This document shows positions 5,970 through 9,117 of a stretch of DNA of 9,117 nucleotides, piece after piece (position 1 is the stretch's first letter; each line of letters opens with the position of its first letter). The position numbers and the translations under genes are program-made. Under the pieces are notes generated by a model. That model did no database searches and was not told the DNA's origin. It saw only the letters and a list, made by a program, of their open reading frames with translations. The DNA is from Desulfurococcales archaeon ex4484_217_1 (GTDB lineage: Archaea; Thermoproteota; Thermoprotei_A; EX4484-217-1), in NCBI GenBank assembly GCA_002254745.1, contig NJED01000052.1:1-9117 (forward strand), read 5' to 3'.

Positions 5970-6956
5970 TCATCTTTTTCTAATAGCTATCATGTCCATT
6001 GTATGTTCAGCTATGTCCTCAGCATCTACAAGCATTCCTCTAAGTCGCTCAATTATTAATCTTAGGAGAGGCGTATCTTTGTCTGTTGCGCTAACTGTTG
6101 AAACTATTCTCTCTATTTCCTCTTCTAACCCCATGTATTTTGTTGCTCTTTCAATAGCTCTTAAAGCCATATTATCGTTCATACTGTATAGAGCATTCAT
6201 AGCCTCATTGAAAACCTCTATTACTGCTTTAGTTAGTTCTTCTATCTTAGATTTTAGTGGGTCATAGGGTTTCTTGGTAAGCTTAATTATCTTATCTGAA
6301 ATGTATGCTGTGTGATCAGCTATTCTTTCAACGTTTCGAGCCACCATTGCTAGGTTTATTGCGTCTGCTGGTTCTTCTAATCCTACGTCAATCATTATTC
6401 TTCTATCTTGCAGTGATAGGTTGAGTTGCCTTATAAATAGGAAGTAGAATCTATCTATTTCATCATCCCTCATTATTACATCTCTTGCTAGGTCCTTATC
6501 TAAGTTTAGAAATGCTGTTATAGTGTCTTTGATCATGCTCCATACTAGTTTATGCATTCTTTGAAGAATGTTAATTATTTTTAGTTCTTCGACATTTATA
6601 AAGTCTCTAAGAATCTTCTTATCCTCTATAGGTGCTGTTCCATCTTTAACAACTAACTTAACTATGTCTCCTCCAGCAACATATGATGCAACGAGCATTC
6701 TTACTGCTCTATCAATTGACCATTCCTTATTCTTTATACCCAGTGTTACTTCTTTTCTCTTAGAAGCTTCCTTCAAAGGCATTAGTAATAGCGTATTGTC
6801 GTTCTGCGCATAAACAACTATAGAGTCTCCCGGATGGAGTCCGGCATTTGTTACCCAGTGCTTGGGTAGAGAAACAATGAACGTTGAGCCACCTGTTACC
6901 TGTATTTTCCTTATTTCACCGAATTCTCTTCTACGACGTCCTGCCAAATGGTTCAC
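5970..6956 (-). CDS. AbrB-PhoU phosphate-uptake regulator
   Basis: This archaeal regulator fuses an N-terminal SpoVT/AbrB-like DNA-binding domain (about residues 12-62: EIRKIQVTGGSTFIVSLPKH and GLHPGDSIVVYA) to two PhoU-type helical repeats (about 80-328). PhoU metal-binding motifs are visible: DDEIDR (164-169), VERIADHT (209-216) and DAEDIAEHT (311-319). Such proteins are thought to control phosphate transport genes, though no pst genes are nearby. At 328 residues the length is normal. The annotated start is GTG, but AGGTGA overlapping it sits 5 bases before a TTG at codon 4 (6947), so translation may really begin at 6947; the protein would differ by three residues. The gene has its own promoter region with an inverted repeat, and converges on the kinase relic. 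Confidence 0.88.
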   Translation of the reverse strand: MNHLAGRRRREFGEIRKIQVTGGSTFIVSLPKHWVTNAGLHPGDSIVVYAQNDNTLLLMPLKEASKRKEVTLGIKNKEWSIDRAVRMLVASYVAGGDIVKLVVKDGTAPIEDKKILRDFINVEELKIINILQRMHKLVWSMIKDTITAFLNLDKDLARDVIMRDDEIDRFYFLFIRQLNLSLQDRRIMIDVGLEEPADAINLAMVARNVERIADHTAYISDKIIKLTKKPYDPLKSKIEELTKAVIEVFNEAMNALYSMNDNMALRAIERATKYMGLEEEIERIVSTVSATDKDTPLLRLIIERLRGMLVDAEDIAEHTMDMIAIRKR

Positions 6957-6988
6957 CTAATTCACTAATAAACAAATATCCTTGTCTA

Positions 6989-7009
6989 ATATACTCGAGT
7001 GTAGTATAT
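6989..7009 (-). promoter_or_regulatory. Promoter of the PhoU-type gene with overlapping inverted repeat
   Basis: The arms ATATACT (6989-6995) and AGTATAT (7003-7009) flank a 7-base centre, and ACTCGAGT (6993-7000) is itself an 8-base palindrome. Read on the minus strand, GATATATACT at 7003-7012 is a plausible TATA box, giving a start near 6982 and a 26-35 base leader. A repressor bound here would block the TATA box, and self-regulation by the AbrB domain is possible. The remaining bases up to the cofE stop (7056) show only AT-rich sequence. Confidence 0.4.
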
Positions 7010-7055
7010 ATCTTTGTAGTTTCAATATAGTTTAATCAAAACAAGATTTAATAGA

Positions 7056-7823
7056 TTATTTAAATAACCATTTTTCTTCAGGCATATTAAGCTCCTTAGC
7101 TGAAGCTTTCTCATCTCTCTTATAATAGCACCCTTTAACTATAACTATGGGGATTTTTTCTTTCCCTTGACCCATAAGAAGCTCTGCTGCAGAAGCTAAT
7201 TCATCGGCTACAGCTATTACTGTTACTCTAAACGTGTAACCGTAAAGGTCAGGTTTACCTCTATAGTCTCTGAATGGGCTTATTCCTGATATCCCTATAG
7301 CCATATTTATCATGCCTTCTCTTAATGGTCTGCCGTAAGTATCGGTGATTATTACTGCTACATCTTTTCCTGTTAGCTCCTTAATTCTTAATCTTATTTT
7401 CCTAGCTGAGAAGTCGGGGTCTTTAGGAATTAAAGCTACTATCTCCTCTGTTCCTGCAATATTCGAGGAATCAACTCCAGCATTAGCACATACGATACCA
7501 TGTATTGTTTTTACAATTATGTGTCCTTCTTTGGAAAGTTTCACTATTTTATCCGATTCTTTGAGAATTAACTCCACAAGTCTAGGATCTTTTCCAGTGT
7601 ATTTCGCTATTTCCAATGCTCTTTTCGAAGGCGTTATATTGTTTAAGTTAACTATTCTTCCCTCTGCCTTAGACACTATTTTATGGGTTACAATGATTAT
7701 GTCACCATTCTCAATACTTACGTTCTCCCTTCTACATGCCTTAACTATCAATTCCCCTATGTCATCACCCTTCTTAACTTCAGGTATCGTTTCTAAGCCT
7801 ATAAGCTCTATTTTCTTAGCCAT
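7056..7823 (-). CDS. cofE: Coenzyme F420-0:L-glutamate ligase
   Basis: CofE adds gamma-linked glutamates to F420-0 using GTP and a divalent metal, the last steps of coenzyme F420 synthesis in the cytoplasm. The 255 residues match the free-standing archaeal enzyme (about 250). Visible family blocks are GDIIIVTHKIVSKAEGR (40-56), the metal-site region HGIVCANAGVDSSN (108-121, Asp118), ITDTYGRPLREG (159-170, Asp161), AIGISGISPFRDYRG (175-189) and the C-terminal VTVIAVADELASAAELLMGQ (200-219). There is no C-terminal nitroreductase-like FbiB domain of the actinobacterial type. The ATG has a strong ribosome binding site, AAGGAGGG, at 7831-7838 inside the upstream nucleotidyltransferase gene, whose stop lies 3 bases before it. 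The organism probably makes F420, though no other cof gene is in the window. Confidence 0.93.
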   Translation of the reverse strand: MAKKIELIGLETIPEVKKGDDIGELIVKACRRENVSIENGDIIIVTHKIVSKAEGRIVNLNNITPSKRALEIAKYTGKDPRLVELILKESDKIVKLSKEGHIIVKTIHGIVCANAGVDSSNIAGTEEIVALIPKDPDFSARKIRLRIKELTGKDVAVIITDTYGRPLREGMINMAIGISGISPFRDYRGKPDLYGYTFRVTVIAVADELASAAELLMGQGKEKIPIVIVKGCYYKRDEKASAKELNMPEEKWLFK

Positions 7824-7826
7824 AAA

Positions 7827-8660
7827 TTAACCCTCCTTAAACCATCTTAATGGTTTAATATAGTCTTTACCTTTAGCTTCAGCTGAAACTAGGCAAATAG
7901 GTTCATATATTCTGTCCCCATACTTTTCCTTAACCTCATTACTGAGCTTAGCCGGGTGTAAGGAAAACACTCTTTTCCTTTTTAAGACAAGCCTCATTTT
8001 CTTCTCCATGTAGAGTTTCATAGCCTCACTAGGCGTTAGAGGATGATGCTTCGAAATCTCAAACGCCCATTTTTCTAACGTCACCCTATCAGGTAAAGAC
8101 ACGTATCCTTTGTTTAATACTTGATTTACTGCTTCAAGAAGCTTAAACGAGTTATCTCTACCATAAATCATTAGGTCTATATCGGAGTATTTGGGATTAT
8201 GAATACCTAGGAGAATTGAGCCTGAAATCCCGAAATACTTTAGGTTAACGCCTGAAATTTCTGATAGATAACTCACTAAATCTGCTAAATCTTTCTCAAG
8301 AGAATCTTTTTGCTCATACATGATCTTTCTCAGCCTTTCTTCAGGAACATAGTGTACTTTTATTTCACTTCTAGGAATACCTATGAATTTTATGTTGAAG
8401 TACTTATCGAAATATATGTAGTTCGGCTTACTTTTCTTAAGAATTCTCATAGAATCCATTACGGCGACGCTACTATAATATTTCAGAACTCTATCGTACT
8501 TTATTTCTCTACGTTGCCATATTGTTTCTTTAGATGAGGGAATGTACTTTAAGTAAGCTAAGACTCTATCTGGAGGATGAACATAACCTACAACGCAAAA
8601 CAAGTATCCGTCTTTGTCTTCGATAAAGTCCCTATCTTTGAACTCCTTTAGCTTCCTCAT
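7827..8660 (-). CDS. Predicted nucleotidyltransferase (pol beta fold, archaeal)
   Basis: The 277-residue protein has three parts: an N-terminal domain of about 100 residues (RDFIEDKDGYLFCVVGYVHPP near the start, common in archaeal members), a pol beta-type nucleotidyltransferase core with ISGSILLGI (145-153) and SDIDLMIYG (159-167, Asp160 and Asp162 as likely metal ligands), and a C-terminal part with HPAKLSNEVKEKYGDRIYEP. The substrate is unknown for this group. I chose the ATG at 8660 over an upstream TTG at 8678 because it forms an ATGA overlap with the stop of the preceding gene and keeps the RKLKEFKDRDF N-terminus. It lies between a related nucleotidyltransferase gene and cofE, all apparently in one operon. 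It resembles the COG2413 type as I recall it. Confidence 0.8.
   Translation of the reverse strand: MRKLKEFKDRDFIEDKDGYLFCVVGYVHPPDRVLAYLKYIPSSKETIWQRREIKYDRVLKYYSSVAVMDSMRILKKSKPNYIYFDKYFNIKFIGIPRSEIKVHYVPEERLRKIMYEQKDSLEKDLADLVSYLSEISGVNLKYFGISGSILLGIHNPKYSDIDLMIYGRDNSFKLLEAVNQVLNKGYVSLPDRVTLEKWAFEISKHHPLTPSEAMKLYMEKKMRLVLKRKRVFSLHPAKLSNEVKEKYGDRIYEPICLVSAEAKGKDYIKPLRWFKEG
7831..7838 (-). promoter_or_regulatory. Strong ribosome binding site of cofE
   Basis: AAGGAGGG on the minus strand lies 7 bases before the cofE ATG and inside the last codons of the upstream gene. This is the strongest Shine-Dalgarno match in the window. It fixes the cofE start and indicates re-initiation within one operon mRNA. 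Confidence 0.7.
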
Positions 8661-9117
8661 TTTAGAAGACCCTCGCAAACCATGTAATCTTTAGGAGAAC
8701 CTCCTATAACTACTCTGTAGTGGCTTATTTCGTTATTCCTTAGAACAGCTTCAACTTTACCTCTAACAATAACGTTTTCTCCTTTAAATGCTTGTTGGCA
8801 AAATCTACCCCTAAACGAGACCACTTCAACTAGTTCTTTGGATTTTATTGGGTATTTCGTCTTAGATTCTATGATTTTCACACAATCTATAGTGTACTTT
8901 ACAGGTGTAATAAAAGTCTTGAAGTCCATAGTTTCATAGGCTTTTCTGAAAACATAAAGGTTTCTGTATTGCTCCTCGCTGAAGCTGCTAAGTACACCCT
9001 TCTCGAAAAGATATTTGAGTACATCTGCAACTTTGAAAGATTCTCTGGTTCCATAAACTACGATGTCTATGTCGCTGTTATCTTTATGTAAACCCACCAT
9101 GATTGAGCCGCTAATTC
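8657..9117 (-). CDS. Second nucleotidyltransferase-fold protein, partial (N-terminus beyond the right edge)
   Basis: The frame is open to the window edge, so the ATG at 9100 is internal: the bases beyond it encode ISGSIM, completing the nucleotidyltransferase signature ISGSIMVGLHKDNSDIDIVVYG in outline, with both catalytic Asp residues (encoded near 9068-9073). After the core come VFRKAYETMDFKTFITPVKY and a C-terminal segment, ENVIVRGKVEAVLRNNEISHYRVVIGG in outline, with the strand pattern of a small beta-barrel. The core is clearly related to the downstream neighbour (ISGSILLGIHNPKYSDIDLMIYG in outline), but the flanking domains differ. Its TGA overlaps the neighbour's ATG (ATGA, 8657-8660). 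The missing N-terminal part, the true start and the operon promoter are outside the window. Confidence 0.78.
   Translation of the reverse strand, partial: ISGSIMVGLHKDNSDIDIVVYGTRESFKVADVLKYLFEKGVLSSFSEEQYRNLYVFRKAYETMDFKTFITPVKYTIDCVKIIESKTKYPIKSKELVEVVSFRGRFCQQAFKGENVIVRGKVEAVLRNNEISHYRVVIGGSPKDYMVCEGLLK

Noticed and set aside
7031..7047. T-rich stretch after cofE as a terminator
   Set aside because: TCTTGTTTTGATT on the minus strand is interrupted and no richer in T than the surrounding AT-rich gap, so it is too weak to annotate.
7345..7830. Plus-strand open frame of 161 codons
   Set aside because: It is antisense to cofE, whose family blocks are unmistakable. The frame is open because of codon use on the other strand.
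8661..8678. TTG at 8678 as the start of the second nucleotidyltransferase
   Set aside because: The ATG at 8660 overlaps the upstream stop as ATGA, keeps the conserved N-terminus and avoids a weak start codon.
1..9117. tRNA, rRNA, CRISPR array or insertion sequence
   Set aside because: No cloverleaf, conserved rRNA segment, regularly spaced repeat or transposase-like frame was seen on either strand by eye. Small tRNA genes with introns could still be missed, and a tRNAscan run would settle this.

Overview
The window looks like AT-rich archaeal chromosome, most likely from a thermophilic member of the Thermoproteota/TACK group. The evidence is a Sulfolobus-type single-stranded DNA-binding protein, archaeal GspE/FlaI-like and TadC/FlaJ-like pilus proteins, an AbrB-PhoU phosphate regulator, a CofE enzyme of coenzyme F420 synthesis, TATA boxes of the archaeal kind and heavy AGA/AGG and ATA codon use. 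The lineage is an inference, and F420 use alone does not decide it. Every intact gene lies on the minus strand. The only plus-strand gene is a broken one.

Layout, in the direction of minus-strand transcription (right to left). (1) 9117-7056: two nucleotidyltransferase-fold genes joined by an ATGA stop/start overlap, then cofE after a 3-base gap, an apparent three-gene operon. (2) 6956-5970: an AbrB-PhoU regulator with its own promoter and a candidate operator. (3) 5610-5939 on the plus strand: an adenosine-specific kinase relic that has lost its N-terminal third. (4) 5495-4113: an MgtC/DUF4010 membrane protein. (5) 4017-3326: a single-stranded DNA-binding protein gene coupled to a PqqD-like gene; the SSB leader holds a striking 16-bp hairpin at the predicted transcription start. 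(6) 3187 to the left edge: a RecA/KaiC-fold protein, a GspE/FlaI-like ATPase, a half-length TadC/FlaJ-like membrane protein and the start of another membrane protein. This is an archaeal type IV pilus or secretion-like cluster.

The most surprising feature is in the pilus-like cluster. The secretion ATPase keeps a perfect Walker A loop but lacks, in frame, about 40 residues that normally carry Walker B and the histidine box. The RecA/KaiC-fold protein encoded just upstream has a ruined P-loop. Either this is a decaying locus or a real variant with non-hydrolysing ATPase homologues, or the short ATPase is an assembly error. The next most interesting points are the SSB leader hairpin, the SSB/PqqD-like coupling and the coupling of paired nucleotidyltransferases to cofE. 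No tRNA, rRNA, CRISPR array or insertion sequence was recognised, and no stretch over 300 bases lacks a gene.
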